Below, one piece after another: positions 52,510 through 62,017 of a stretch of DNA of 64,000 nucleotides (the first letter of the stretch is position 1; every line of letters starts with the position of its first letter). A program made the position numbers and the translations under genes. Under the pieces are notes generated by a model that had not been told where the DNA came from, ran no database searches, and saw only the letters and a program-made list of their open reading frames with translations. This stretch comes from Haloarcula salina (GTDB lineage: Archaea; Halobacteriota; Halobacteria; Halobacteriales; Haloarculaceae). Location: NCBI RefSeq assembly GCF_010119195.1, contig NZ_WRXL01000006.1:186001-250000 (forward strand), given 5' to 3'.

Positions 52510-53289
52510 TCAGACCTCGCTCCCGTGAGCCGGAGTGGATAGTTTGTAGCAGTCCCCGTCCCGGATGAGGAACGCAACGTCCGATGCGGCGATCATTCGG
52601 GCCGTGCCACCGGTGACGGTCGGCTCCCCATCCGACTGGAGTGCCGTATCGAGTGCGGTGACCTGGGCATCGTCGAGCGACAGCGGTTCGAGCGTCACGC
52701 ACCGGTTGTCGTCCGCCTCTTCGATCACATACGTTGCCACGAGGGGCTTGTCCGCATGAGAATCCAGTGAGAACACGTAGTACGAGCCGTTGTAAACGTA
52801 TACAGAGGAGTATGGGTCGAATCCGCCCGCGTCGGAGTCGTATCTGTGCTCGCCCGACGCTATCGCGTCGATGACGGCGCGCCGGTCGCTGTCGGGGAGG
52901 TCGGCCACGCGAACCGTCGACTCATTCCCGGGCTCGTCGACTTCGGTCACGCTGTACTCGTTGACGTACCCGCCGGACCCGGTCGCGCCTTCAGTGATTT
53001 CGTACGTCACGCCGTCGAACGCGAAACAGTCGAATTCGTGAAACATGTGCGCCCACTCGTGGTCCGTGACGTCTGTCGAGGCGTCGCGGATGGCCGCTCT
53101 GATGTCCGCAGTTGTCTCAGAAAAAATGCCAACAGTCGCTGTTTCGGGCACTGCCGCGGCAGCGACCAGTGACAACACCACCGGGGCTGGGGTCGCCGTG
53201 GCGTCCGTCGAGGGGTCGTCACTGACCCCGGAACAGCCTGCAACGAGCGTACAGGCGACGGTTCCGAGGAGGGTCCGGCGGGAGGGCAT
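52510..53289 (-). CDS. Tat lipoprotein, uncharacterised
   Basis: The 259-residue protein has the Tat/lipobox signal PSRRTLLGTVACTLVAGC (Cys about 19), so it is exported folded and lipid-anchored. The linker is Ser/Thr/Asp-rich, and the rest is a beta-rich domain with ESTVRVADLPDSDRRAVIDA and SSVYVYNGSYYVFSLDSH. The architecture recalls haloarchaeal surface lipoproteins of unknown role. A CATTTACCG box (53312-53319) lies 26 nt before the ATG. Confidence 0.8.
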   Translation of the reverse strand: MPSRRTLLGTVACTLVAGCSGVSDDPSTDATATPAPVVLSLVAAAAVPETATVGIFSETTADIRAAIRDASTDVTDHEWAHMFHEFDCFAFDGVTYEITEGATGSGGYVNEYSVTEVDEPGNESTVRVADLPDSDRRAVIDAIASGEHRYDSDAGGFDPYSSVYVYNGSYYVFSLDSHADKPLVATYVIEEADDNRCVTLEPLSLDDAQVTALDTALQSDGEPTVTGGTARMIAASDVAFLIRDGDCYKLSTPAHGSEV

Positions 53290-53311
53290 GGGCGTCGGTT
53301 GCCGGCCGACC

Positions 53312-53319
53312 GGTAAATG
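53312..53319 (-). promoter_or_regulatory. TATA-like box for the Tat lipoprotein gene
   Basis: CATTTACC on the minus strand lies 26 nt before the ATG at 53289, just after the stop of the upstream CNNM gene. Confidence 0.5.
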
Positions 53320-53328
53320 CTTTCAGCG

Positions 53329-54405
53329 TCACTCCACGCCGGCCTCGGCGTCGATCGGGTCCTGGATGTCGCCGACGACTTCTTCGAGCAGGTCGGTGAC
53401 CGTCACCAGGCCGACCACCTCGCCGTCTTGCATCACCAGCGCGACCTCCTGGTTCTCGGCCTGGAACTGGTCGATCGCGTCGCTGACGCTGGTGTCGGCG
53501 GCCAGCGTCATCGACGGCGAGGCGATGGCTTCGAGGTCGATACCGTCGAGCAGGCCGCCCGACCCGTCCTGTTCCTCGCGCTCGTCGACGAGCGCGGGGA
53601 TGTAGACGATGCCCAGGAAGTCCTCGAAGTCCTCGCCGACGAGCGGGTAGCGGGTGTGCGGCGTCTCCGCGATGCGCGTGGCGTTGGCCTCGTCGTCGTC
53701 GGTCGTCGACAGTGCGACGACGTCCTCGCGGGGGACCATCACCTCGCTGACCGGACGATCGCCCACGCGGAACGCGGACAGCACTTCCTCGCGGCGTTCG
53801 TCCGAGAGGTCGCCGCGTTCGAGGACCGATCCGAGTTCGTTGCGCAGTTCCGCGCGTGATTCGAACGAGTCGACCTCGGCCTCCAGCCACGCGCCGGACA
53901 TCTCGACGCCGAACAGGCCGAGCGTCCACTTCGCGACGCTGTCGCCCACCTTGATGAGCGGCGAAATGAGCATGGCGAAGTAGTACAGCGGGGTCGCGCC
54001 GTACCGACAGACGAACTTCGCGCGCTCGACGCCGAGATAGGTCGGCGTCTGCTCGCCGTGAGTAAGGTGGACGAGGTTGATGATGAGGAAGGCGATGGCC
54101 GCGCCGGCCCCGACGCCGGCCAGCCCGGAGGACTGGAAGTACGGCTCGAAGATGGCCGCGAGCGCGGGTTCGGCGACGATACCGACGGCGATGCTGGAGG
54201 CGGTGATGCCGACCTGACAGCTCGTCAGGTAGATCTCGAGGTCGTCGGTCATCTCCCAGGCCCGCCGCAGGCCGGGTTCGTCGAACTCCGACTCCGAGTA
54301 CTGTCTGGCCCTGGTCAGGGCGAACTCGATGGCGACGAAGAAGCCGTTGGCGAGGATGAGGGCCAGTCCGGCGAGCAGTCTGGCGGCGATCTGCGCTGTC
54401 TGCAT
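53329..54405 (-). CDS. CNNM/CBS-domain membrane protein (CorC/hemolysin family)
   Basis: The 358-residue protein has an N-terminal CNNM transmembrane domain (about 1-170; AGLALILANGFFVAIEFALTR, then THGEQTPTYLGVERAKFVC) and a cytoplasmic CBS pair (about 210-345; VMVPREDVVALSTTD and LVTVTDLLEEVV). Members are thought to transport Mg2+ or Co2+, or to regulate ion export. Here the C-terminal CorC_HlyC domain is missing: the protein ends shortly after the second CBS motif. An ACGAAAAG-type box (54432-54439) lies 31 nt before the ATG. Confidence 0.9.
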   Translation of the reverse strand: MQTAQIAARLLAGLALILANGFFVAIEFALTRARQYSESEFDEPGLRRAWEMTDDLEIYLTSCQVGITASSIAVGIVAEPALAAIFEPYFQSSGLAGVGAGAAIAFLIINLVHLTHGEQTPTYLGVERAKFVCRYGATPLYYFAMLISPLIKVGDSVAKWTLGLFGVEMSGAWLEAEVDSFESRAELRNELGSVLERGDLSDERREEVLSAFRVGDRPVSEVMVPREDVVALSTTDDDEANATRIAETPHTRYPLVGEDFEDFLGIVYIPALVDEREEQDGSGGLLDGIDLEAIASPSMTLAADTSVSDAIDQFQAENQEVALVMQDGEVVGLVTVTDLLEEVVGDIQDPIDAEAGVE

Positions 54406-54486
54406 GTACCGACGGGGTTCGACGGCCCCCTACGAAAAGGTGCGGCAAGCGTCGGCCGGACCGCGAATCGAGACGGGCCGCGGCCG

Positions 54487-55566
54487 TCAGTTCGCGTCGC
54501 CGTCGCGTCGGCGTGCGAGCCAGCGGCCGGCCACCAGCGCGACACCGCCGGCGACCGCGAGCGCGGCGAATCGGCGACCGGTCGAGCCGCCGGACTCTCC
54601 GTCGGTCGGCGTCGCGTCGACCACCGGCTCGTCGCCGAAGTCGTACTCGACATCGGTGAGATCTGTCGAGACCATCCAGAGCCGCTCCGCGGCGGTCTCG
54701 TCGTAGGAGGCCGGGCTCGACTCCTGGAACTCGGGCGCGCCGCGCATCCCGAACAGGCCGTCGGGGCCGACGTACTCGCCGCCGGTGACGTCAGCGGCCG
54801 TCGCCGCGTAGAGCATCGGCAGCGCGCCCTGCGCGGCCGACTGGGCGAACACCGCGTTGGCGGCGCGCATGGCCACCGCCCGCGCGGTCGACCCCGTCTC
54901 GCGCGGCCCGCGGAACTGGAGTTCCGTGTCGGCGTAGCCGGGGTGGCAGGCGACGCTCACCACGTCGTCCCAGCCGTAGCGCTCCAGTCGCCGCTGGAGT
55001 TCGTAGGCAAAGAGGAGGTTCGCGAGCTTGCTCTGGGCGTAGGCGTCCCACCGGTCGTAGGACGCCTCGGACTGCAGGTCCTCGAAGTCGATCTCGCCGC
55101 GCTCGTGGAGCCCGCTCGACTGCGTGACGACCCGCGCCTCGCCGTCGGCGGCGTCGAGCAGGTCCAGCAGGCGGCCGGTCAGCGCGAAGTGCCCGAGGTG
55201 GTTGACGCCCAACTGCGTCTCGAAGCCGTCTTCGGTCTCGCTCCGGGGAATCGCCATCACGCCGGCGTTGTTACAGAGCGCGTCGACGGCGTCGTAGTCG
55301 CCGCGGAGGCCGTCGGCGAACGCCGCCACGCTGTCGAGGTCACCGAGGTCGCACTCGCGCACGTCGAGGTCCGCGTCGGGCACGGCCGAGCGGATCTCGT
55401 CGGCGGCCGCCTCGCCGCGGTCGACGCTCCGGCAGGCCATCACCACCGTCGCGCCCTGCCGGGCGAACGCCTTCGATCCTTCGAGTCCCAGTCCGCTGTT
55501 CGCGCCCGTTACGACGACCGTCCGGTCCGTCATGGAGGGCATGTCGGCGGCAGTCCAGTCCGTCAT
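54487..55566 (-). CDS. Short-chain dehydrogenase with C-terminal membrane tail
   Basis: The 359-residue SDR has the cofactor motif VVVTGANSGLGLEGSKAFAR (about 17-36), NNAGVMAIP, SS at the catalytic position and YAQSKLANLLFAYEL with Tyr and Lys. It belongs to the retinol-dehydrogenase-like group acting on hydrophobic alcohols or ketones. A C-terminal extension carries an Asp/Glu linker, a single hydrophobic helix (FAALAVAGGVALVAGRWLA) and a basic end (RRRDG), suggesting a tail-anchored membrane form. The longer in-frame start at 55665 is rejected because GGTTTCAG is 28 nt before 55566. Confidence 0.9.
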   Translation of the reverse strand: MTDWTAADMPSMTDRTVVVTGANSGLGLEGSKAFARQGATVVMACRSVDRGEAAADEIRSAVPDADLDVRECDLGDLDSVAAFADGLRGDYDAVDALCNNAGVMAIPRSETEDGFETQLGVNHLGHFALTGRLLDLLDAADGEARVVTQSSGLHERGEIDFEDLQSEASYDRWDAYAQSKLANLLFAYELQRRLERYGWDDVVSVACHPGYADTELQFRGPRETGSTARAVAMRAANAVFAQSAAQGALPMLYAATAADVTGGEYVGPDGLFGMRGAPEFQESSPASYDETAAERLWMVSTDLTDVEYDFGDEPVVDATPTDGESGGSTGRRFAALAVAGGVALVAGRWLARRRDGDAN

Positions 55567-55645
55567 ACCCCCGATTGTGGCCCGAGACACTGAAACCCAT
55601 CGGCGACGGCAGGGCCTTTGGTCGCCGACCGCGTACGTCCCGGCG

Positions 55646-55894
55646 ATGAGCGACGTGTCGGTCACCGTCTACACGCGCGAGGACTGCCACCTCTGCGAGG
55701 AGGCCGTCGAGACCATCGAGCGGGTCGCCGACGACGAGGGGGTCGCGGTGGCGCTGGACCTCGTCGACGTGGATTCGGACCCCGAACTGCAAGCGGAGTA
55801 CGGCGAGCGCGTCCCGTACGTCTTCGTCGACGGCTCGCCGGCGTTCAAGTACCACGTCGACGAGCGACGCCTGCGGGAGAAACTGCGGGGCTGA
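55646..55894 (+). CDS. Glutaredoxin-like protein
   Basis: The 82-residue protein has a thioredoxin-like fold with the redox motif CHLC (about residues 13-16), a VPYVFVDG cis-Pro strand and the C-terminal helix. The CxxC and the YTREDC start resemble the glutaredoxin/YruB-like class. It acts as a thiol-disulfide oxidoreductase in the cytoplasm. CCTTTGG (about 55614-55620) lies 29 nt before the ATG, which excludes the upstream in-frame start at 55532. Confidence 0.88.
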   Translation: MSDVSVTVYTREDCHLCEEAVETIERVADDEGVAVALDLVDVDSDPELQAEYGERVPYVFVDGSPAFKYHVDERRLREKLRG

Positions 55895-55959
55895 CGGAGC
55901 CGGCGGTTCCGGGGTCCGGCCCGGTAGTTCACGTGCGGCCGTCAGGTCCCCGACCGATC

Positions 55960-56604
55960 TCAGTTCCCCGAGCGGCCGCGCTCGACCGCCGCGGCGAGGT
56001 CGGCCGTCGCCGCCGCCGGGTCCTCGGCTCCCGTTATCGCGGTGATGACGGCGACGCCGTCGGCTCCGGCCGCGACCACGTCGGCCGCGTTCTCGGCCGT
56101 GATACCGCCGATTCCCACCAGCGGTATCTCGACGGCGTCGGCGATGGCGGCGACCCGCTCGGTCCCGACCGCGCGTTCGTCCTCGGGGATGTCGTCTTTC
56201 GACCCGGTGGCGAACACCGCGCCGACGCCGAGGTAGTCGGCCCCCGCCGCTTCGGCGTCGCGGGCGGCCTCGACGGTCGAGACGGAGCGCCCGACGATGG
56301 CGTCCGGGCCGAGGAGGTCCCGCGCGACGGGCACCGGCAGGTCGTCGTCGCCGAGGTGGACGCCGTCGGCGTCGAGCGCCTGCGCCAGGTCCACCCGGTC
56401 GTTGACGACGAATGCGACGCCGGCCTCGCGGGTCAGCTCTCGCACTCGTCGCCCCGTTTCGTAGCGCTCGCGCGCCGAGCGGTCCTTCTCGCGGAGCTGG
56501 ACGACGCCGACGCCGCCCTCGATGGCGGCGGCGACCACGTCGGCGGTGTCCCGACCCGCGGAGAGCGACGCCTGCGTGACCAGATACACGTCCCAGTCGA
56601 CCAT
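55960..56604 (-). CDS. thiE: Thiamine-phosphate synthase
   Basis: The 214-residue TIM-barrel protein has ThiE motifs: VQLREKDRSARE (about 37-48), FVVNDRVDLAQALDADGVHL (about 71-90), a phosphate loop GRSVSTVE, then ADYLGVGAVF and VGIGGITAENA. It couples the thiazole and pyrimidine phosphates to thiamine phosphate. Other thiamine genes are not in the window. The start at 56604 is chosen because upstream in-frame residues to 56655 lack family sequence. Confidence 0.94.
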   Translation of the reverse strand: MVDWDVYLVTQASLSAGRDTADVVAAAIEGGVGVVQLREKDRSARERYETGRRVRELTREAGVAFVVNDRVDLAQALDADGVHLGDDDLPVPVARDLLGPDAIVGRSVSTVEAARDAEAAGADYLGVGAVFATGSKDDIPEDERAVGTERVAAIADAVEIPLVGIGGITAENAADVVAAGADGVAVITAITGAEDPAAATADLAAAVERGRSGN

Positions 56605-56679
56605 ACGCGGCCTCCGGCCCGTCGGGACTTGGGTGCTGTGAGTTTCGGTCGTCACGGCACACGGAGACAGCGGGTCGGC

Positions 56680-57738
56680 TCAGCTCTCGGACTCGGCCGA
56701 CGGCCCCGACGCGCTCGCGCCCTCCTCCGGGACGGGGTCGGTCAGGCCGCCGTCGCGGACCGCCATCCGCAGGCCGAACTCGGCGATGTTACCGCCGTGC
56801 TGTGCGGTCCGCGAGAGGCTGTCGAGCACGCGCGTCAGGCGGTAGTCGGCGTCGGTCGACTCGAAGAGGCGCTGATCGAGGTCGCCGACGCGGTCGCAGA
56901 CCGACCGGCGTCGCGAGAGGGTCTGTCGCGCGGTGTCGACGTGGGCGTCGCCGATGACCACGCGGACGGCGTCCTCCACGACGGCGCGGGCGTCCCGCGC
57001 CAGGTCGTCGAGGTCGGCGGCGAGGGCCTCGTCCGGCGGCTCGTCCAGCCGCTCGGCGACGAGTCCGATGCGCTCGGCGTGGTCGGCGACGCGTTCGAGT
57101 TCGTTCGCCGTCGCCCAGCGGCCGAACAGCTCCGGGCGCGTCAGCCCGAGCGCGTCGATCTCGTCGAGCCGGGCGAGCCCGCGCTCGAAGTAGCGGTCGA
57201 TCATCGCGTACAGCCGGTCGGCCTGCTCGTCGCGCTCGCCCCACCGGTCGCCGGTCGACCCGCTCGTCAGCGTGGCCGTCGCGTCCCGGTGCATCGACAG
57301 CGCGACGAACTGGAGCTGGCGGACCGACTGGGTGACCGACACCTCGCTCGCGTCGAGCAGCGTCTGGACGGTCACGCGCGTGTCGGTCGCCTCGGTCACG
57401 GTCACGCCGGTCAGGTTCCGCGCGACGCGCTCGACGGCGCGGTGCTGGGCATCGGAGAAGCCCTCCGGCGCGTCGAGGACGACGGACTCGACGCCGGCGG
57501 CGTAGGCCGCCCGGAGCGTCTGCTCGATTCCGTCGGGCTCGTCCGACCCGATTTCGAGCGAGACGCGGCTGGTCGTCTCGGCCTCGGACTCGGGCGTCTG
57601 GATGACGAGCAGGCCGTCGATGTGCGTGTGGAGGTTCACCGACGTCCCGGCCGTGCAGTCCTCGGACTCGGCCCATTCCTTCGGGAGCGAGACCGTGTAC
57701 GTGCCGCCGCCGACCGTCTGTATCTTGCGTTGCTCCAT
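56680..57738 (-). CDS. Phosphate uptake regulator: AbrB-like domain fused to PhoU
   Basis: The 352-residue protein has an N-terminal SpoVT/AbrB-like DNA-binding domain (about 1-50; RKIQTVGGGTYTVSLPKEWA), a middle region and C-terminal PhoU-like helices (about 180-330; ELERVADHAERIGLVAERL and LDSLSRTAQHGGNIAEFG). This combination is typical of archaeal phosphate regulators, which probably bind DNA and sense Pst activity. It lies 1 bp from the phoU stop, at the 3' end of the pst operon. Confidence 0.92.
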   Translation of the reverse strand: MEQRKIQTVGGGTYTVSLPKEWAESEDCTAGTSVNLHTHIDGLLVIQTPESEAETTSRVSLEIGSDEPDGIEQTLRAAYAAGVESVVLDAPEGFSDAQHRAVERVARNLTGVTVTEATDTRVTVQTLLDASEVSVTQSVRQLQFVALSMHRDATATLTSGSTGDRWGERDEQADRLYAMIDRYFERGLARLDEIDALGLTRPELFGRWATANELERVADHAERIGLVAERLDEPPDEALAADLDDLARDARAVVEDAVRVVIGDAHVDTARQTLSRRRSVCDRVGDLDQRLFESTDADYRLTRVLDSLSRTAQHGGNIAEFGLRMAVRDGGLTDPVPEEGASASGPSAESES

Positions 57739-57739
57739 G

Positions 57740-58417
57740 TCAGTAGAGGAGTTCGGAGTCGGTCTCGACCATGTACAGCGTGCGCGCCGCGACGTTGACG
57801 GCGTGATCGCCGACGCGTTCGAGGTCCCGCACCGTCAGCAGCAGCCGCGAGACGTCGTCGAGCAGCTGTTCGACCGACCAGAGGTCGTCGCCGTCTCCCT
57901 CACGCTCGATGAGGTCGCGGGCGACGGTCTCGCTGGCCTGCTGACAGAGCGCGTCGAGGTCGTCGTCGTCGGCCGCGATCTCCCGGCAGGCGGCCACGTC
58001 CTCGCGCTCGTAGGCGTCGAGGCTCCGCTCGATCATGTCGGTCGCCTCGCGGCCGATGGTGTCCACGTCGACCTCGGGCGCGAGTCGGCGGTCGGTCGCC
58101 AGCGCGTACGCGCCGAGGTTCGTCGCGAGGTCGCCGACGCGTTCGAGGTCGGTGATGATCTTGAACGAGGCGGCGACGAACCGCAGGTCGCTCGCGACCG
58201 GCTGCTGGAGGGCGAACAGGTCGATGCAGTCCGATTCGAGGGAGAGATACAGCTCGTTGATCTCGTCGTCGCCGTCGATGACTTCCCGGGCGAGGGCCTC
58301 GTCGTTCGTCTCCAGCGCCGTCAGCGCAGCGTCGAGGCGCTCGACGACCAGGTCGCCCATACCGACCACGTCGGCTCTGAGATCGTCCAGCAACCGCTGG
58401 TACGACTCGCGGGACAT
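57740..58417 (-). CDS. phoU: Phosphate signalling protein PhoU
   Basis: The 225-residue protein is a tandem PhoU: two three-helix repeats with DEINELYLSLESDCIDLFAL and ITDLERVGDLATNLGAYA in the first, and a matching LTVRDLERVGDHAVNVAART in the second. PhoU binds the PstB/PstSCAB transporter and represses phosphate uptake when phosphate is plentiful. The start at 58417 is 5 bp downstream of the pstB stop, consistent with an operon. Confidence 0.95.
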   Translation of the reverse strand: MSRESYQRLLDDLRADVVGMGDLVVERLDAALTALETNDEALAREVIDGDDEINELYLSLESDCIDLFALQQPVASDLRFVAASFKIITDLERVGDLATNLGAYALATDRRLAPEVDVDTIGREATDMIERSLDAYEREDVAACREIAADDDDLDALCQQASETVARDLIEREGDGDDLWSVEQLLDDVSRLLLTVRDLERVGDHAVNVAARTLYMVETDSELLY

Positions 58418-58422
58418 CTGTG

Positions 58423-59370
58423 TCACCCGAACTTGCCGGTGATGTAGTCCTCGACGCGCTGGCTCTCGGGGTTCTCGAAGATCTTGTCGGTGTCGTCGTA
58501 CTCGACCAGTTCGCCGCCGGTGAGGAAGACGGCCGTCTGGTCGGAGATGCGGGCCGCCTGTTGCATGTTGTGCGTGACGATGACGACCGTGTACTCCTTC
58601 GAGAGCTCCTCGACGAGGTCCTCGATCTTCGAGGTGGCGATGGGGTCGAGCGCCGAGGCCGGCTCGTCCATCAGGATGACCTCGGGGTCGACCGCGAGAC
58701 ATCGCGCGATACAGAGGCGCTGTTGTTGCCCGCCTGAGAGCCCGAGCGCGTTGTCGTCGAGGCGGTCGCTCACTTCGTCCCACAGCGCCGCCTGCTTCAG
58801 CGAGCGCTCGACGAGTTCGGCCTCGGCCTCGGTGTCGTCGCGGCCGAACAGGCGCGCGAGCAGGCCCTTGTTGATGTCGCCGTGCTTGCGCGGGCCGTAG
58901 GAGATGTTCTCCCGGATGGACTTCGGGAAGGGGTTGGGCGACTGGAACACCATGCCGATGCGCTTGCGCAGTTCGACGAGGTTGGCGTTCGAGTCGTAGA
59001 TCTCGGTCCCTTCGAGTTCGACCGAGCCGTCGACGCGCGCGGCCTTGATCCGGTCGTTCATGCGGTTGAGACACCGCAGGTACGTCGACTTGCCACAGCC
59101 CGAGGGGCCGATGAGGGCCGTGACGCTGTTCTCGGGGATCTCCATCGAGACGTCCTTGAGCGCGTGGTCGTCGCCGTACCAGACGTTCAGGTCCTCGACG
59201 GAGAGCTTCGCAGCGCCGTCGAACTGGTACTGCGTCCACTCCTCGCGGACCCGCTCTTCGCTCTCGCCGGCGGTCGTCTGGATGCCGGGCGACTCGCCGT
59301 CGGTGCTCGCCTGTGTGCCGGTACTCGCCTGTGCGTCGGTGCTCGTCTCGGTGTTGATGCTGTCACTCAT
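58423..59370 (-). CDS. pstB: Phosphate ABC transporter ATPase PstB
   Basis: The 315-residue ATPase has Walker [10 protein letters not shown] (about 93-101), the PstB-specific RCLNRMND, the Q-loop region [14 protein letters not shown], signature LSGGQQQR and Walker [13 protein letters not shown], then [13 protein letters not shown]. Full-length PstB is ~250-260 residues; the extra ~50 at the N-terminus are a Ser/Thr/Glu-rich, probably disordered leader. Its ATG overlaps the pstA stop by 8 bp. Confidence 0.97.
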   Translation of the reverse strand: MSDSINTETSTDAQASTGTQASTDGESPGIQTTAGESEERVREEWTQYQFDGAAKLSVEDLNVWYGDDHALKDVSMEIPENSVTALIGPSGCGKSTYLRCLNRMNDRIKAARVDGSVELEGTEIYDSNANLVELRKRIGMVFQSPNPFPKSIRENISYGPRKHGDINKGLLARLFGRDDTEAEAELVERSLKQAALWDEVSDRLDDNALGLSGGQQQRLCIARCLAVDPEVILMDEPASALDPIATSKIEDLVEELSKEYTVVIVTHNMQQAARISDQTAVFLTGGELVEYDDTDKIFENPESQRVEDYITGKFG

Positions 59371-62017
59371 AGTCGAGTTTCCTCCGGAAGTAGGTCCGCG
59401 CGGTGATGCCGACGGCGTAGAACGTCAGCACGACCATCAGCAGGATGAACGCCGTCGCCCAGCCCATCTGCGGCGACCCGGACACCCCCGCCGCGATGAC
59501 GGCCCACACCTGGGTCGGAAGCGACGCCGAGGCCGTCAGCAGGGCGTCGTTGACGACGAACGGCGGCCGCGCGACGAAGCGGAAGCCGCCGACGACGTCG
59601 ACGGCGTTGGTCGCGTTGAGCGTCGATCCCAGGACGAGGATGAGCGGGGCCGTCTCGCCCGCGATGCGGCCGACGCCGAGGATGACGCCGGTGATGACGC
59701 CGGGCATCGCCGCCGGCAGGACGACGCTCTTGATCGTCTCCCACTGGGTCACGCCCAGCGCCGTGCTGGCGTCGCGGTACTCGTTCGGGACCGACTTGAT
59801 CGCCTCGCGAGAGGTGATGAGCACGAGCGGCAGGAGCATGAATCCCAGCACGAGCATCCCGGCCAGCAGCGACTCGTCGCCGCCGAGGCGTGGGATGAGG
59901 AAGGCCGCGCCGAACAGGCCGAAGACGATGCTCGGGGTGGACCAGAGCGCGTTGGTCGCGATCTCGACCAGCGCGGTGAACCGGCCCTGTTCGGCGTACT
60001 CGGTCAGGAACACGGCCGCGCCGAGCCCGAGTGGCACGGCGAACAGCGTCGCCCCGACGACCAGCCACACCGTGCCGACGATGGCTGGCATGATGCCGCC
60101 CGGTTCGAGGCCGAGCGGGATGTACGCCTGCATCACCATCGGCCACGAGAGGCTGCCTTCGTTCGCGACCGAGACGCCGAGGACGGTGAACGAGACGCCG
60201 GTGACGGCGACGTGCAGTCCCACCAGCGCGGTGAAGCCCGCCGCGCCGACCAGCCCGAGGCGCGTCTCTTCGGCGAGCAGCCGTCGGGTGATCGTCTCCT
60301 CGCTCCCCCGTCGCGCGGCGGTCGTCAGCACCGCGACGGCGAGGGAGGCGACCGCGCCAAGCAGCGCGACCGCGGGGACGAGGTTTACCGGCCCCACCAG
60401 CGGATTGACGGCGGCGACGGGCTGGAGGACGAGCGCGGCGGTCAGCAGGCCGAGCCCGCCGAACACGCCGAGCGTGAACAGCGGGGCCTCGTCCTGCGCG
60501 CTGGCCGCGAGCGACGACCCGTTACTCGCCAGGACGCCGGCCAGCGGGAGGACGGCGAGCGCGCCCGCGGCGAGGGTCCCCGCGACGACGGCGGCGAAGC
60601 CGAGCGTGCCGCCGAGGGGCAGGCCGAACGGACTCGGGCCGACCACGAGGAAGCAACCGATCAGCGCGACGAGGCCGAGAATCGCCGTCGGGACGGCCTG
60701 CCGGACCGATCCGGTGCGAGCCGACTGCGTGCCGACGCTCCGGAGCGACCCGAACGCGCGGAAGAACGCGACCGCGAGGAGGAGGGCCGGGGCGATCAAC
60801 AGGAGCGTTCCGACCGTCGCGTCCGGGGTCACCGTGATGGCCGTGTCGATCGTCTCGCCGGCTCGGTTGACCTGGACGACGTAGGTGAAGGCGTATCGAA
60901 GCGTCGATCCAGTGAGCAAGACGCCGGCGAGGACGGTGCCCAGCGAGCCGACGAGCGCCAGCGGGAGGACTCGGAACAGCTGTCGCACGCCCGTGTTCCA
61001 GTCGCTCGTGCCGGCCGGGGAGCGGGCGAACTGGACCGCACCGACGAGCGCCGGCGACAGCACGACCAGCAGGGTCAGCGCGCCGACCGTGATGCCGTGG
61101 ACGGCGTACCCGACCCCCTTGAGGGTCACGAACAGGACGATGGTCGCCATCACGGCGACCATGAGGAAGGCGTTGAGGTTGATGACGAGGAACGCGCCGT
61201 ACTCGCGGCCGCGGGCGCCGAACCCGGCGCGGCACTTCGCCGCGGACCAGGCCGACAGCAGCGTCCCGAACAGGAGGAAGACGGGGATGACCGCGCTGCC
61301 GGTGAAGCCACCGGAGAGCGTCTGGGGGTTCCACTGCCAGCCGACGCCGACGACGCCCGTGACGACGACCAGTCCGAGCGTCGCCACGACGAGCGCGGGC
61401 GACGCCGTCGAGCCGACGTCCTCGCGCGGGAGGACGGTCACGGCGAGCAGGAACGCGCCGGTGGCGAGCGCGACGACGGCCCACAGCGGCGAGCCGAACC
61501 CGACGAGCGCCCCGCCGATGACGGTCCCGAACGCGAGGCCGACGGCGCCGAAGACCGACCCGGCGAGGAGGCCCGCGCTCATGTTCGGTTCCGTGTCGAC
61601 GACGCCGGCCCGGGAAGTGGCGCCGGCGGCGACGAGCGCCAGCGCCTCGACCAGCAGGACGACGCCGAGCAGCGTCGCCATCGTGACCGGGAGGGCCACC
61701 GCGAGGACGGCCAGCGAGACGGCGCTGACGACGAGTCCGATGCCGATTCCCCGCACGCGTTGTGACGTGATGGGTGCGACGCCGGTGTAGGACGCGAGCC
61801 CGGAGATGCCGACCGCGCCGACGACGACCGCGAGCAGCGTCGCGAACGCCCCGGTGAGCGCGCTCCCGCCGGCGTCGAGCGGGACGAGGCCGACGAGCGT
61901 CACCATCCCCAGGGCGAAGCCGACGACGCTGAGCGCGATGGTCGCGTCGAGGCCCCGGTCGTAGACGTTCGATTCAGCGCTGACGAGTCGGTCCGTGGTC
62001 GCGTAGGCGTCGCTCAT
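59363..62017 (-). CDS. pstA: Phosphate ABC transporter permease PstA with very large N-terminal extension
   Basis: The 884-residue protein has a standard PstA permease core only in its last ~300 residues (about 577-884), including the EAA-type loop [20 protein letters not shown] and [16 protein letters not shown]. The first ~575 residues are a long series of hydrophobic segments, perhaps 14 or more helices, with extracytoplasmic loops such as [20 protein letters not shown]. Typical PstA is ~280-300 residues. There is no sign of a frame break. The stop overlaps the pstB start by 8 bp and the start overlaps the pstC stop by 4 bp, so translation is coupled. Confidence 0.93.
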   Translation of the reverse strand: MSDAYATTDRLVSAESNVYDRGLDATIALSVVGFALGMVTLVGLVPLDAGGSALTGAFATLLAVVVGAVGISGLASYTGVAPITSQRVRGIGIGLVVSAVSLAVLAVALPVTMATLLGVVLLVEALALVAAGATSRAGVVDTEPNMSAGLLAGSVFGAVGLAFGTVIGGALVGFGSPLWAVVALATGAFLLAVTVLPREDVGSTASPALVVATLGLVVVTGVVGVGWQWNPQTLSGGFTGSAVIPVFLLFGTLLSAWSAAKCRAGFGARGREYGAFLVINLNAFLMVAVMATIVLFVTLKGVGYAVHGITVGALTLLVVLSPALVGAVQFARSPAGTSDWNTGVRQLFRVLPLALVGSLGTVLAGVLLTGSTLRYAFTYVVQVNRAGETIDTAITVTPDATVGTLLLIAPALLLAVAFFRAFGSLRSVGTQSARTGSVRQAVPTAILGLVALIGCFLVVGPSPFGLPLGGTLGFAAVVAGTLAAGALAVLPLAGVLASNGSSLAASAQDEAPLFTLGVFGGLGLLTAALVLQPVAAVNPLVGPVNLVPAVALLGAVASLAVAVLTTAARRGSEETITRRLLAEETRLGLVGAAGFTALVGLHVAVTGVSFTVLGVSVANEGSLSWPMVMQAYIPLGLEPGGIMPAIVGTVWLVVGATLFAVPLGLGAAVFLTEYAEQGRFTALVEIATNALWSTPSIVFGLFGAAFLIPRLGGDESLLAGMLVLGFMLLPLVLITSREAIKSVPNEYRDASTALGVTQWETIKSVVLPAAMPGVITGVILGVGRIAGETAPLILVLGSTLNATNAVDVVGGFRFVARPPFVVNDALLTASASLPTQVWAVIAAGVSGSPQMGWATAFILLMVVLTFYAVGITARTYFRRKLDYE

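Noticed and set aside
59045-61765. 906-codon plus-strand open frame across the pst region
   Set aside because: Antisense to pstA/pstB; product is Arg/Asp/Glu/Gly low-complexity typical of the complement of GC-rich genes.
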